A stretch of 64,000 nucleotides of DNA, from positions 137,257 to 201,256 of the forward strand of contig NZ_FOXH01000004.1 in the NCBI RefSeq assembly GCF_900115665.1, in the 5' to 3' direction. Numbering within the stretch: the stretch's first letter is position 1; every line of letters begins with the position of its first letter. The position numbers and the translations under genes are program-made. Under the pieces are notes generated by a model, which ran no database searches, had not been told where the DNA came from, and was given only the letters and a program-made list of their open reading frames with translations. Below, in pieces: positions 1 through 8,319 of the stretch. The DNA is from Pseudarcicella hirudinis. GTDB lineage: Bacteria > Bacteroidota > Bacteroidia > Cytophagales > Spirosomataceae.

Positions 1-14
1 GTATGCAAATACTT

Positions 15-48
15 GTAACCACATAGGATCATAGGGAACATAGGATTT
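15..48 (-). repeat. Dispersed CTATGTG-type repeat, copy A
   Basis: Read on the minus strand this stretch gives CCTATGTTCCCTATG followed by a spacer and CCTATGTGGTTACAAG. The same word order occurs at 42690-42730 and 60507-60600, always between genes. A 7-bp hairpin with a single-base loop (CTGGTGT C ACACCAG, 66-80) lies next to it. No gene is visible in 1-228. Confidence 0.5.
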
Positions 49-228
49 GTTTACTCATCTCGTGGCTGGTGTCACACCAGACCCTTCAAAGGCTAAACAG
101 CAAAACTTTTAAAAATACCGTATTTCCACGCTAAAAAGGACCAGCTTAAATCAGGATATTAGAGAAGTAATTATCCCGATCATTATTGTTATTCGTCATA
201 TTTCTATCAATGTCAATCAAACGAAAAG

Positions 229-840
229 ATGTTCGCAATTAATCTTCTGATTCTCATTCTTTCGGCACTTCCTGTTCAGTCGAACTTATATCATAAAAAT
301 GGGAAAATGGCCTGGAATGGCTATAGTGCTTTTTTTGATACCGGGAATATCGCATGGAACGGTAGTTATGCTTATTTTGATAATGGAAAAATCGCATTCA
401 ATGGCTCTTATATTTATTTCAGCAATGGAAAAATTGCCTGGAATGGTAGTTATGCCTATTTCGAAAATGGGAATATCGCCTGGAACGGCTCCTACATTTA
501 TCACGAAAATGGGAAAATAGCCTGCAACGGTTCCTCTGCTTACTTTGACAATGGTACACAAGCCGTTACTAACTTAATCTCAACCTATGATCCTAAGCTT
601 TTGACTTCTTTTGAAACAAATGAATTAGTACTTTCCCCGAATGTCGCACTGCTGATAAAAGTCTCCGGCAAAAAGATGTATTTTGCCGGTTTCAGAAATA
701 ATCTGTCAAAACGAAATAAATTTCAATTTGACAGAGAGACTAAGAAAGCTGAAAGCAGAATTGAATTAGGTACAGATATAAAAGCACAAATCATGCAGCC
801 CAAAGCTTCTATCTTTGTACTTGGGGTAAAAGTAGTTTAA
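229..840 (+). CDS. Secreted protein with six to seven 14-residue WNG (MORN-like) repeats
   Basis: The 203-residue product starts with a short hydrophobic signal peptide (about residues 1-18). Residues 20-109 then repeat with an exact period of 14: aromatic, x, aromatic, Phe, x, Asn-Gly, x, Ile-Ala-Trp-Asn-Gly-Ser. Asn-Gly pairs fall at 24, 38 (Thr-Gly), 52, 66, 80, 94 and 108. The pattern resembles MORN-type beta-hairpin repeats, but the Trp-Asn-Gly core is not the classic MORN consensus. Residues 110-203 form a non-repetitive, Lys-rich tail. The likely site is the periplasm or cell surface, and no catalytic motif is visible. It stands alone ahead of the marR/efflux block. I can describe the fold class only by inference and assign no function. 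Confidence 0.75.
   Translation: MFAINLLILILSALPVQSNLYHKNGKMAWNGYSAFFDTGNIAWNGSYAYFDNGKIAFNGSYIYFSNGKIAWNGSYAYFENGNIAWNGSYIYHENGKIACNGSSAYFDNGTQAVTNLISTYDPKLLTSFETNELVLSPNVALLIKVSGKKMYFAGFRNNLSKRNKFQFDRETKKAESRIELGTDIKAQIMQPKASIFVLGVKVV
286..555 (+). repeat. Tandem 42-bp coding repeats of the WNG protein
   Basis: Roughly six units of 42 bp encode the 14-residue repeats. The DNA copies differ at many third positions while the Asn-Gly and Trp-Asn-Gly residues are kept, which suggests selection on the protein rather than recent DNA expansion. A long minus-strand open frame here is an artefact of the periodic codon pattern. Confidence 0.75.
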
Positions 841-848
841 ACTGAAAA

Positions 849-869
849 GGGTTGGGATGATCTCAACCC
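849..869 (+). terminator. Weak hairpin after the WNG-repeat gene
   Basis: GGGTTGGGAT pairs with ATCTCAACCC (one G-T pair) nine bases after the stop codon. There is no clear T-run behind it, so termination is uncertain. Confidence 0.35.
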
Positions 870-1008
870 CTGTTCAGAACCTTCGCAGAAGCCAGACTCA
901 TACATCATACAAGGCTATCTGTCAGCCGATTACTCTCTCAGAAATTCCCTTCCTAAAAAAAATCATATTTTCTTTTGAGATTCAAAAAATTAGTTGCAAC
1001 TTTGAATC

Positions 1009-1023
1009 GTTGATTTTATCAAC
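1009..1023. promoter_or_regulatory. Probable MarR operator upstream of marR
   Basis: GTTGATTTTATCAAC is a perfect dyad (GTTGAT/ATCAAC around three T) ending 25 bases before the marR start. The pattern GTTGA-N5-TCAAC recurs at 1498-1512 in front of the efflux operon. A second palindrome, AGTTGCAACT, lies at 992-1001. The position fits autoregulation. Confidence 0.6.
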
Positions 1024-1048
1024 TATTTATTCTTACAACTAAATTGTC

Positions 1049-1480
1049 ATGGAAAGCGAAAAAGATTCATTCATGTTTTTATTTGCCTCGACTATCAAGG
1101 CGATGTTCAAACAGTCAACAAAATTGTTTGAATTACATGAGGTTGGCATCTCTCCTGAACAAAACTATCTATTAAGTATCTTATCTTCTCAGGAAGAATC
1201 TATACAATCAGAATTAGCAGAAATCTTACAGAAAGATAAGTCGGCAGTGATGCGTCATATTGATTCATTGGAAACAATGGGGATGGTTGTAAGGGTTAGT
1301 GACACCATCGATCGCCGTAAAAAACACATCGTAATTACCGAAAAAGGTTTAGAAGTAAAGAAAAGATGCCAAGAACTCATGGAAGAAAGTACATTAAGAA
1401 ACCAAAAAGGCATTCCTGCTGAAGAAATCGCCATTTTCAAAAAAGTCCTCATGAAAATGAGAGATAATGCTTCAAGCTAA
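1049..1480 (+). CDS. MarR-family transcriptional regulator
   Basis: The 143-residue product has the size and pattern of MarR winged-helix dimers. Residues about 45-75 form the helix-turn-helix (QSELAEILQKDKSAVMRHI). They are followed by the beta-wing with the family hallmark DRRKKHIVITEKG (Asp-Arg-Arg). Such proteins usually repress neighbouring efflux or stress genes and are released by small ligands. It lies 70 bp upstream of a TolC/adaptor/RND operon on the same strand, and a matching 15-bp palindrome precedes both transcription units. It is therefore the likely local repressor of the pump and of itself. The inducer cannot be read from sequence. Confidence 0.9.
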   Translation: MESEKDSFMFLFASTIKAMFKQSTKLFELHEVGISPEQNYLLSILSSQEESIQSELAEILQKDKSAVMRHIDSLETMGMVVRVSDTIDRRKKHIVITEKGLEVKKRCQELMEESTLRNQKGIPAEEIAIFKKVLMKMRDNASS

Positions 1481-1497
1481 AAAAATTTATCCAAATA

Positions 1498-1512
1498 GTT
1501 GACATAATCAAC
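1498..1512. promoter_or_regulatory. Probable MarR operator upstream of the efflux operon
   Basis: GTTGACATAATCAAC repeats the GTTGA-N5-TCAAC pattern seen before marR and lies 38 bases before the TolC-like start. It overlaps a TTGACA-like element, so binding could block RNA polymerase. Confidence 0.6.
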
Positions 1513-1550
1513 ATTATACAAATACAATTATTATTTAAATCAACCATTTT

Positions 1551-2882
1551 ATGAAAAAGAAAGGATTGCTCATTTATTTATTGCTGCTGTCTTTCGGGTT
1601 TCAGGTACAGGCTCAAAGGAATATGACTTTAAAGGAATGCGTTGAGTATTCCCTTCAAAATCATCTTAGCAATACAGTCTATAATAATGAAATCGAAATA
1701 GCCAAACAAAAGTCTGTAGAGGCTCTGGCAGGATATTTACCTCAGGTAAATACCACTGTAACTTTTGATGATAACCTGAAGCGCCAGGTTACAGTTATTC
1801 CCGCAGGGGCATTCAGTCCTACTGAAATCAGGTTACAGTTTGGTAATCAGTACAATACAAATGCTACGGCGCAGCTAGACCAGGTCATTTATGATAAATC
1901 TATGCTGGTTGGCATCAAAGCGAATGTACCTAATACACAGTTATCTCTTTTGAAAAAAGAGCAAAACCAAGACAATCTGATCTATAATACCGTAGGAGCC
2001 TATTATCAGGTACTGATCTATTTGGAGCAGGAAAAAATCATTCTTGAAAACGAGCGGAAATACCGTGAATTACTGGGTATCTTAAAATTACGTTTAGAGA
2101 AAGGCGTTATTAAAAAATCGGATTATGACCGCACTCAGGTCAGTCTGAATAATATCCTCTCGCAAAAATCATTGTTGCAAGTCAACAAACAGGTAGCACT
2201 GAATAAACTTAAAAATGCGATAGGAATGCCTTTGACAGAAAATATAGGTATTACTAACCTTGCAAACTATGAATCACTGGCCTTAATTCCTGAAGAAAAT
2301 ACGGTAAATGTATCTTCACTGCTGGATTATAAAATACAGAATACCAACATCTTATTACAGGAATTTGATGTAAGAAGGAAACAGGCGGCTTATCTGCCGA
2401 CCGTTTCTGCATATGCCCGTTACGGTGCCATGACTTTCGGCAATGAGTTCGGACCTTCCTTCAACAACTGGATTGATTTTTCTTCAGTAGGTTTTAAGGT
2501 AAATATTCCGATTTTCAGTGGATTTAAGAAAAACAGTCAGCTGAAACAGACAGAAATCAGTTTGATGAATGCGAAAGCCAATCTGAAACTGAGTACTAAT
2601 AATCTTGATTTACAATTTCAGAATGCCAATACACAATTACAAAAATCCTATTCAGATTTAAGCAATAACCGCGACAATCTTAATCTGGCAAAAGATGTTT
2701 TCGAAAGCAGTACACTTGAATATCAAAAGGGGGTTTCAACGCTTTCCGACTTATTAAATGCAGATTATGCCTATAAAGAAGCTCAGAGCAATTATGTGAC
2801 TTCATTACTCAATTTCCTTAGTTCAAGACTCGATTACGAGAAATCTAAAGGAACCTTAAAAAGTTATATCAATCAATTTTAA
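1551..2882 (+). CDS. TolC-family outer-membrane efflux protein
   Basis: The 443-residue product has an N-terminal signal peptide ending in the Bacteroidota-typical QAQ. Two outer-membrane-efflux-protein repeats follow, with long Gln/Asn-rich helices (about 25-210 and 240-430). TolC-family trimers form the outer-membrane channel of tripartite pumps. The start ATG follows the second operator palindrome. The adaptor gene begins 15 bp after the stop and the RND pump follows, so this is the first gene of a three-gene operon. The substrate is unknown. Confidence 0.92.
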   Translation: MKKKGLLIYLLLLSFGFQVQAQRNMTLKECVEYSLQNHLSNTVYNNEIEIAKQKSVEALAGYLPQVNTTVTFDDNLKRQVTVIPAGAFSPTEIRLQFGNQYNTNATAQLDQVIYDKSMLVGIKANVPNTQLSLLKKEQNQDNLIYNTVGAYYQVLIYLEQEKIILENERKYRELLGILKLRLEKGVIKKSDYDRTQVSLNNILSQKSLLQVNKQVALNKLKNAIGMPLTENIGITNLANYESLALIPEENTVNVSSLLDYKIQNTNILLQEFDVRRKQAAYLPTVSAYARYGAMTFGNEFGPSFNNWIDFSSVGFKVNIPIFSGFKKNSQLKQTEISLMNAKANLKLSTNNLDLQFQNANTQLQKSYSDLSNNRDNLNLAKDVFESSTLEYQKGVSTLSDLLNADYAYKEAQSNYVTSLLNFLSSRLDYEKSKGTLKSYINQF

Positions 2883-2897
2883 TCATACTTCTGACAA

Positions 2898-3953
2898 ATG
2901 AAAAAGACATTCATCGTTACAACGCTCATCGTCGCAATTGTCGGCGTTATGACCTTCACTTTATACAGTAACAAAAACAAAATTGAGGCCCGTAAAAAAG
3001 TAATTGACAGAACACTGGTACCGGTTTCCGTATCAACTTCACAAGTTCAGTTTCTTCCATACGATGGCAAAGTTTCCTTACCTGCGACCTTAGAACTGGC
3101 CAATGAAGCCACAATTTCAATAGGAATTCAGGGGAAAATTCAAAAATTAGGCATTGAAATCGGCTCAAGAGTGACCAAAGGTCAAATTGTAGGTGCTCTT
3201 GATTCAAGATTAAAACAATTGAATCTGCAGGCAAACGAATTGACTTTATCTAAACTGGAGAAGGATTTTCAGCGTAATAACGATTTATACAAAGGAAATG
3301 CAGGAACAGAACTCAGCGTAACCAATTCTAAATACGATTTTGAAAATACCCGTTTGCAAATTGAGCAAATTAAGCAGCAAATTGCTGATGGCAATATTAT
3401 CGCTCCGATCAGTGGTGTGGTAACTTCCAGAAAACTGGTAGCAGGAGAATTTGTCAGCCCAGGAACAGTAATCGCAACAGTGGTAGATGATAATCATTTG
3501 AAAGCGATTGTATTTGTAAATGAAAAAGATGTTTATAAGCTAAAACCAGGACAGGCTGCAAAAATCACTGCTGATGTTTTTCCTGAAAAATCTTTCACCG
3601 GAAATATAAAATTCATTTCACCGGCAGGAGACGAAAATCATAATTACAGGGTAGAATTGTCAGTAAGCACCAATCTTCTGAAAGCAGGAACTTATGTTTT
3701 GGTTGATTTTAACCTTGGCATTAAAGCGAGTCTTCTTCAGATTCCTAAAATAGCTTTGGCAGAAGGCACAAAAAATCCTTTCGTTTACGTAGCTCAGGGA
3801 GATAAAGCTGTTCTCAGAAAAATCACAGTAGGTCGGGAAATCGGTGAAAACATTGAAATAATCAGCGGTTTACAATCAGGTGAAGAAGTAGTAACAAGTG
3901 GTCAGATTAACCTGACAGATGGTAGTAAAATTACAAAAACGACCAACCAATAA
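2898..3953 (+). CDS. RND efflux periplasmic adaptor (membrane-fusion protein)
   Basis: This is a 351-residue HlyD/AcrA-type adaptor. An N-terminal membrane anchor (about 5-22) is followed by a split biotinyl-lipoyl domain (about 80-110 and 165-190, containing APISGVVTSRKLVAGEFVSPG), a short helical hairpin, a beta-barrel domain and a C-terminal membrane-proximal domain. It has no lipobox Cys, so it is probably anchored by the N-terminal helix. It lies 15 bp after the TolC-like gene and 11 bp before the pump gene, which indicates one transcript. Its role is to link the pump to the outer-membrane channel. Confidence 0.92.
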   Translation: MKKTFIVTTLIVAIVGVMTFTLYSNKNKIEARKKVIDRTLVPVSVSTSQVQFLPYDGKVSLPATLELANEATISIGIQGKIQKLGIEIGSRVTKGQIVGALDSRLKQLNLQANELTLSKLEKDFQRNNDLYKGNAGTELSVTNSKYDFENTRLQIEQIKQQIADGNIIAPISGVVTSRKLVAGEFVSPGTVIATVVDDNHLKAIVFVNEKDVYKLKPGQAAKITADVFPEKSFTGNIKFISPAGDENHNYRVELSVSTNLLKAGTYVLVDFNLGIKASLLQIPKIALAEGTKNPFVYVAQGDKAVLRKITVGREIGENIEIISGLQSGEEVVTSGQINLTDGSKITKTTNQ

Positions 3954-3964
3954 TCGTTAAGAAC

Positions 3965-6900
3965 ATGTCAATTACCGAAATATCCATAAAACGTCCGTTA
4001 CTGATTACTGTAATATTTGTAACGTTGATATTATTTGGTTTCGTGAGCTATAAACAACTCAATTATAACCTGTTACCAAAATTCGAAGCAAATGTAATTG
4101 TGGTACAAACCAGTTACAGAGGCGCTTCTTCTGACGAAATTCAGAATACCATCACCAAACCGATCGAAGAAGCAGTTTCATCGATTGAAGGGATTGATAA
4201 AATTTCATCTTCCTCCTCTGAAGGTTTGTCTCTGATAACTGTGCAGTTAAAATCCGGAACCAGTACATTGGATGCACAAAGAGATGCTGAGCGTAAAGTA
4301 AATCAGATGAAATCTACTTTACCGGATGATGCCGATGATCCTGTGGTAAGTCGTTTCAATACAGATGAGATTCCTGTTTTAAGAATCAGTGCCTCTGCAA
4401 AAATGTCTGAACCCGCTTTGTACGACCTGATTGACCAGAAAATCAAACCAATTCTTTCCAATGTTTCAGGGGTTGGATCTGTTCGTCTGATCGGTGGAAA
4501 TGAGAGAGAAATTCAGGTAACATTAGATAACGACAAGTTACAGGCCTACAATATTTCAACAGCACAAGTCAATCTGATGATTGCAAACAACAACAGTTCA
4601 TTCCCTGCCGGAAGTGTACTGAGTGATAAAAGCAGAACGTCTATCAGACTCGATGCCAAAATCGGGAAAGTGGAAGAAATGAGAAATCTGGTCATTCGTC
4701 AGAATCCTGATGGCAGCCGGGTTCTACTGAAAGATGTTGGTGTTATTACCGATTCACAAACCGAAGCTACAACCCTCAATCGTAATAACGGCAAAGCCGG
4801 AATCGGTATTGAGATTGTAAAGCAAGCTGATGCGAATGCGGTGAATGTAAGTAAATTTGTCAAAGACAAACTGGAAGTCATCAAAAAGCAATATGCTTCG
4901 CAAGGTTTTTCTTATGACATCGCCGCAGATCAGTCAGTTTATACACTTGCCTCTGCAGATGCTGTAATTCATGATTTGTTTCTCGCAGTAATCATCGTAG
5001 GATTGGTAATGTTACTTTTTCTGCACAGTTTCAGAAGCTCTCTGTTCGTATTGGTGGCTATACCTTCGGCCATGATTCCGACCTTTATTCTGATGTATAT
5101 CTTCGGATTTTCACTCAATCTGATGACACTCATGGGGCTTTCGCTTGTGGTAGGTATTCTGGTGGATGATAGTATTGTGGTACTGGAAAATATTTATCGT
5201 TACCTGGAAATGGGTAAATCCAGAATGGAAGCTGCAATTGCCGGAAGAAGTGAAATTGGTTTTACGGCTATCGCTATTACGCTGGTTGACGTTGTGGTAT
5301 TTTTACCTTTGTCTATGAGTGGCGGTATTATCGGTAATATTCTTCGTGAATTTTCACTGGTTGTTGTTTTCTCTACGCTGATGAGTCTTTTTGTTTCCTT
5401 TACGCTAACACCATTGCTGGCTTCGAGATGGGGGAAAATTGAGATATTAAGCAAAAACTCTCTTTGGGGACGCATTAACTTAGCCTTTGAACATTTCCTG
5501 GATTCCCTGAAAGAAGATTACGGAAGAATTCTCAGCTGGTCTTTGGGACATAAAAGATGGATTCTGGCAGGTGTTTTTGTATTGTTTGTCGGTTCAATTG
5601 CCTTAATCCCGGCCGGATTTATCGGGACAGCTTTTGCCGGATCCGGCGATCGCGGTGAGTTAACGATACAGCTGGAAATGTCTCCTCAAACTCCTTTGGC
5701 ACAAACCAATCTTATGGTGAAAGAAGCTGAAAAGATTTTATTAACCAAACCGGAGGTAGTAAAAGTTTTTGCCAATGTAGGAACTCAAACCGGGGCAATT
5801 GGAACAGGATCTTCAAACTCTAACATTGCTGAATTATCAATTACTTTGGTTGATAAAAAAGCCAGACACATTTCCACAGATGATTTCGGGGTGTCAATCA
5901 GAGATGAAATTGCTAAAATCCCCGGTGTAAAAGTGGTTATCCGTCCGGCTTCAATTACCGGAAGCAGCGAAGCACCTATTCAGATTGCGGTAAAAGGTAC
6001 TGATATGGATCAGATACGGGAAACTGCAAACATGGTAAAGCAAGTAGTGAGAACTACCCCCGGAACTGATTATGTGGAATTCAGTACAAAAAGCCCTAAA
6101 ACTGAAATTTCCATTAACCTTGATCGCGAGAAAATTGCCAAGGCAGGTTTAACTGTTCCGGATGTGGGAGCAGCAGTACAGTTAGCTTTCAGAGGAAACG
6201 ATCAGTCGAAATACAAAGACTCCGGAGAAGAGTATCCTATCAATATTTCACTGGAAAAATCTGACAAACGTTCCATAGAAAACGTAAAAAACCTGACCCT
6301 GAGAAACAGCAAAGGTGCGATAATTCGTTTGGGAGAAGTGGCAAATGTTTCTGAAATTGTCGGACAAGCAGTGCTGGAACGCTCAGATCGTTTGAATTCC
6401 ATAAAAATAACAGCTTCTTCTGTAGGTCGTCCTACCGGAACAATTGTGGCTGATATTCAAAAGAAGCTGGCAAAAGTGAAGTTACCCGGAAATGTTTCAA
6501 TAGAGTATCAGGGAGAGGCACAGCGCCAGAGTGATGCCTTCGGAAGTTTAGGCTTAGCGATGTTGCTTGGTATTATTCTGGTTTACCTGATTATGGTTGC
6601 CTTGTATGAGAGTATCGTTTATCCGTTCGTAGTACTATTTTCTATTCCGGTAGCTCTTATCGGAGCATTACTTGCACTGGCATTGAGCATGGAATCACTC
6701 ACTATTTTTGCAATTGTCGGGTTAATTATGTTACTGGGTCTGGTTGCCAAAAACGGTATTTTAATTGTGGATTTTACCAATCACCTGAAAGAAAAAGGAT
6801 ATCCGTTAAAAGAAGCCCTTATTGAAGCAGGAAAAGAGCGTCTGAGACCAATCCTTATGACCACCATCGCTATGGTAACAGGTATGCTGCCAATCGCGCT

Positions 6901-7102
6901 TGCAACCGGATCAGGAGCTGAAGTGAAAAACGGAATGGCCTGGGTAATTATCGGAGGCTTAATCAGTTCTTTATTACTGACACTGGTACTGGTACCGAGT
7001 ATGTATATGATTATTGAAAAAATGAAACTGGGAATAGAAAGATTATTGTCGAAAAGAAGAAAGCAAGAAGTGGCTTCCCTGGAATTAGAACAATTATCTT
7101 AA
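3965..7102 (+). CDS. RND-family efflux pump permease (AcrB/HAE-like)
   Basis: The 1045-residue product has the full RND architecture: TM1 near 10-30, a first periplasmic loop, TM2-6 near 335-480, a second loop and TM8-12 near 855-1020. The proton-relay residues are present, with the Asp pair in TM4 (GILVDDSIVVLENI, residues 401-402) and the TM10 Lys (GLVAKNGILIVDF, residue 929). These match the AcrB-type relay, so the pump should be active. It ends the operon with TolC and the adaptor and is followed by a strong terminator. The wider HAE-1-like group includes multidrug pumps, but the substrate here is not predictable. Confidence 0.94.
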   Translation: MSITEISIKRPLLITVIFVTLILFGFVSYKQLNYNLLPKFEANVIVVQTSYRGASSDEIQNTITKPIEEAVSSIEGIDKISSSSSEGLSLITVQLKSGTSTLDAQRDAERKVNQMKSTLPDDADDPVVSRFNTDEIPVLRISASAKMSEPALYDLIDQKIKPILSNVSGVGSVRLIGGNEREIQVTLDNDKLQAYNISTAQVNLMIANNNSSFPAGSVLSDKSRTSIRLDAKIGKVEEMRNLVIRQNPDGSRVLLKDVGVITDSQTEATTLNRNNGKAGIGIEIVKQADANAVNVSKFVKDKLEVIKKQYASQGFSYDIAADQSVYTLASADAVIHDLFLAVIIVGLVMLLFLHSFRSSLFVLVAIPSAMIPTFILMYIFGFSLNLMTLMGLSLVVGILVDDSIVVLENIYRYLEMGKSRMEAAIAGRSEIGFTAIAITLVDVVVFLPLSMSGGIIGNILREFSLVVVFSTLMSLFVSFTLTPLLASRWGKIEILSKNSLWGRINLAFEHFLDSLKEDYGRILSWSLGHKRWILAGVFVLFVGSIALIPAGFIGTAFAGSGDRGELTIQLEMSPQTPLAQTNLMVKEAEKILLTKPEVVKVFANVGTQTGAIGTGSSNSNIAELSITLVDKKARHISTDDFGVSIRDEIAKIPGVKVVIRPASITGSSEAPIQIAVKGTDMDQIRETANMVKQVVRTTPGTDYVEFSTKSPKTEISINLDREKIAKAGLTVPDVGAAVQLAFRGNDQSKYKDSGEEYPINISLEKSDKRSIENVKNLTLRNSKGAIIRLGEVANVSEIVGQAVLERSDRLNSIKITASSVGRPTGTIVADIQKKLAKVKLPGNVSIEYQGEAQRQSDAFGSLGLAMLLGIILVYLIMVALYESIVYPFVVLFSIPVALIGALLALALSMESLTIFAIVGLIMLLGLVAKNGILIVDFTNHLKEKGYPLKEALIEAGKERLRPILMTTIAMVTGMLPIALATGSGAEVKNGMAWVIIGGLISSLLLTLVLVPSMYMIIEKMKLGIERLLSKRRKQEVASLELEQLS

Positions 7103-7121
7103 TAATTCCTGCTGTTAAGTT

Positions 7122-7173
7122 AAAAGCCAGTTGTCTCATTTTGCATAAACAAAATGAGACAACTGGCTTTTTT
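7122..7173. terminator. Bidirectional terminator between the RND operon and the EamA gene
   Basis: A perfect 22-bp stem (7122-7143 with 7150-7171) has a six-base loop and is flanked by A-runs and T-runs. It sits between convergent genes and ends at the EamA stop codon, so it can serve both strands. Confidence 0.9.
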
Positions 7174-8101
7174 ATAATCCGGACAACTCCCTTGCTTTGA
7201 TTTTTCGTTCCGGTCTGACATTCATCAGAACAATAGAGCCTACAATCAGAATAATTCCCAGCCATTGAGTCGTATTAATCGGTTCTGCCAGCAATATATG
7301 TGCCATTAAAACAGAGACAGGAATTTCTACAGAAGCAATGATTGTTCCTAATCCTATTCCGGTTAAAGGTAAGCCTAATGTAAAAAGAAGAGGCGGAAGT
7401 ATTGTTCCGAAAACCGACAGCAAAATACCCCATTTCCAAAAGACCGTACTATCAAACTTCTGACCCAAATCCTGAAAAGATAAGGATAAAATCATCAAAG
7501 CACCTCCCAGAATTAACCAAAGACTTCGTCTCAAAAAAGGCAGTTCAAGAGCAATACGGTTGGAAGAAAAAACTGCAATGGTATAACTTAGTGCTGCCAT
7601 TATCCCCCAGCCTATTCCTCTTAAATCGATACTTTGCCAGTTAGTAATCAGATTCGTAGAAAGAGCCGTACCAATCAGCACTCCGATTACCGCTGATATT
7701 TTCCCGGGTGAAGGTAATTTTCTGGCCAGAATCATTTCCAATACAATCCCCATCCAGGTTGTTTGCATCAATAATACAATCCCCATTGATACAGGCACAT
7801 ATTTCACTGAATAATAATAGAATAAACTCGTAAGGCCTAAAGAAGTTCCGGCCAGTATCAGCTTCAAAACACTGTTTCTTCCGGCATTTTTATCAGAAAC
7901 AGATATCTTTTTCCTGAAAATCAGATTTAAAAACAACAAACCGGCAAAACCCAGTAAAAACTGTGAAGAAGTAACCTCTGCTGTAGTAAATCCCTGCTGA
8001 TAAGCCATCTTCACGAAAGTAGCAAGAATTCCGTAACTTGTAGCTCCCAACGCTACAAACACTATTCCCTTTATCAAATCTCTATGCATTGTAAATTTCA
8101 T
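7172..8101 (-). CDS. DMT-superfamily EamA transporter
   Basis: The 309-residue product contains about ten hydrophobic helices in two EamA repeats (about 10-145 and 160-295), as in drug/metabolite exporters. The first repeat opens with GATSYGILATFVKMAYQQG, and ASVEIPVSVLMAHILLAEP lies in the second, in the usual place near TM9. Family members export amino acids, nucleosides or other small metabolites. The substrate is not readable. The start could be this ATG or the ATG four codons later. It shares a terminator with the convergent RND operon but has no visible functional link to it. Confidence 0.88.
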   Translation of the reverse strand: MKFTMHRDLIKGIVFVALGATSYGILATFVKMAYQQGFTTAEVTSSQFLLGFAGLLFLNLIFRKKISVSDKNAGRNSVLKLILAGTSLGLTSLFYYYSVKYVPVSMGIVLLMQTTWMGIVLEMILARKLPSPGKISAVIGVLIGTALSTNLITNWQSIDLRGIGWGIMAALSYTIAVFSSNRIALELPFLRRSLWLILGGALMILSLSFQDLGQKFDSTVFWKWGILLSVFGTILPPLLFTLGLPLTGIGLGTIIASVEIPVSVLMAHILLAEPINTTQWLGIILIVGSIVLMNVRPERKIKARELSGL

Positions 8102-8319
8102 TTTTTATAAATTATCAAACCTCCTCTTACTTTCCGGGTACAAGTAAGCAAGCCGATTTTTCAAAAAAATTTACAAATGTTGAGGGAAGTGTATTTATAA
8201 TTTTACAGGGTTGTCAGGACTTTTGGTAAAATTCTCTCAAAATCAGGGTTGAAGCAGTACGGTTAAGCAAAAGAGTCTGCTTACATTTACCGGAATACGT
8301 TTTATCAAATTTATTTTCT

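Noticed and set aside
286-561. Long minus-strand open frame across the WNG repeats
   Set aside because: It is the antisense of a periodic coding sequence and shows no independent start signals or family features.
857-1042. Plus-strand 61-codon frame before marR
   Set aside because: It runs through the palindromic operator region, lacks a recognisable family and ends just before marR; it is more likely regulatory DNA.
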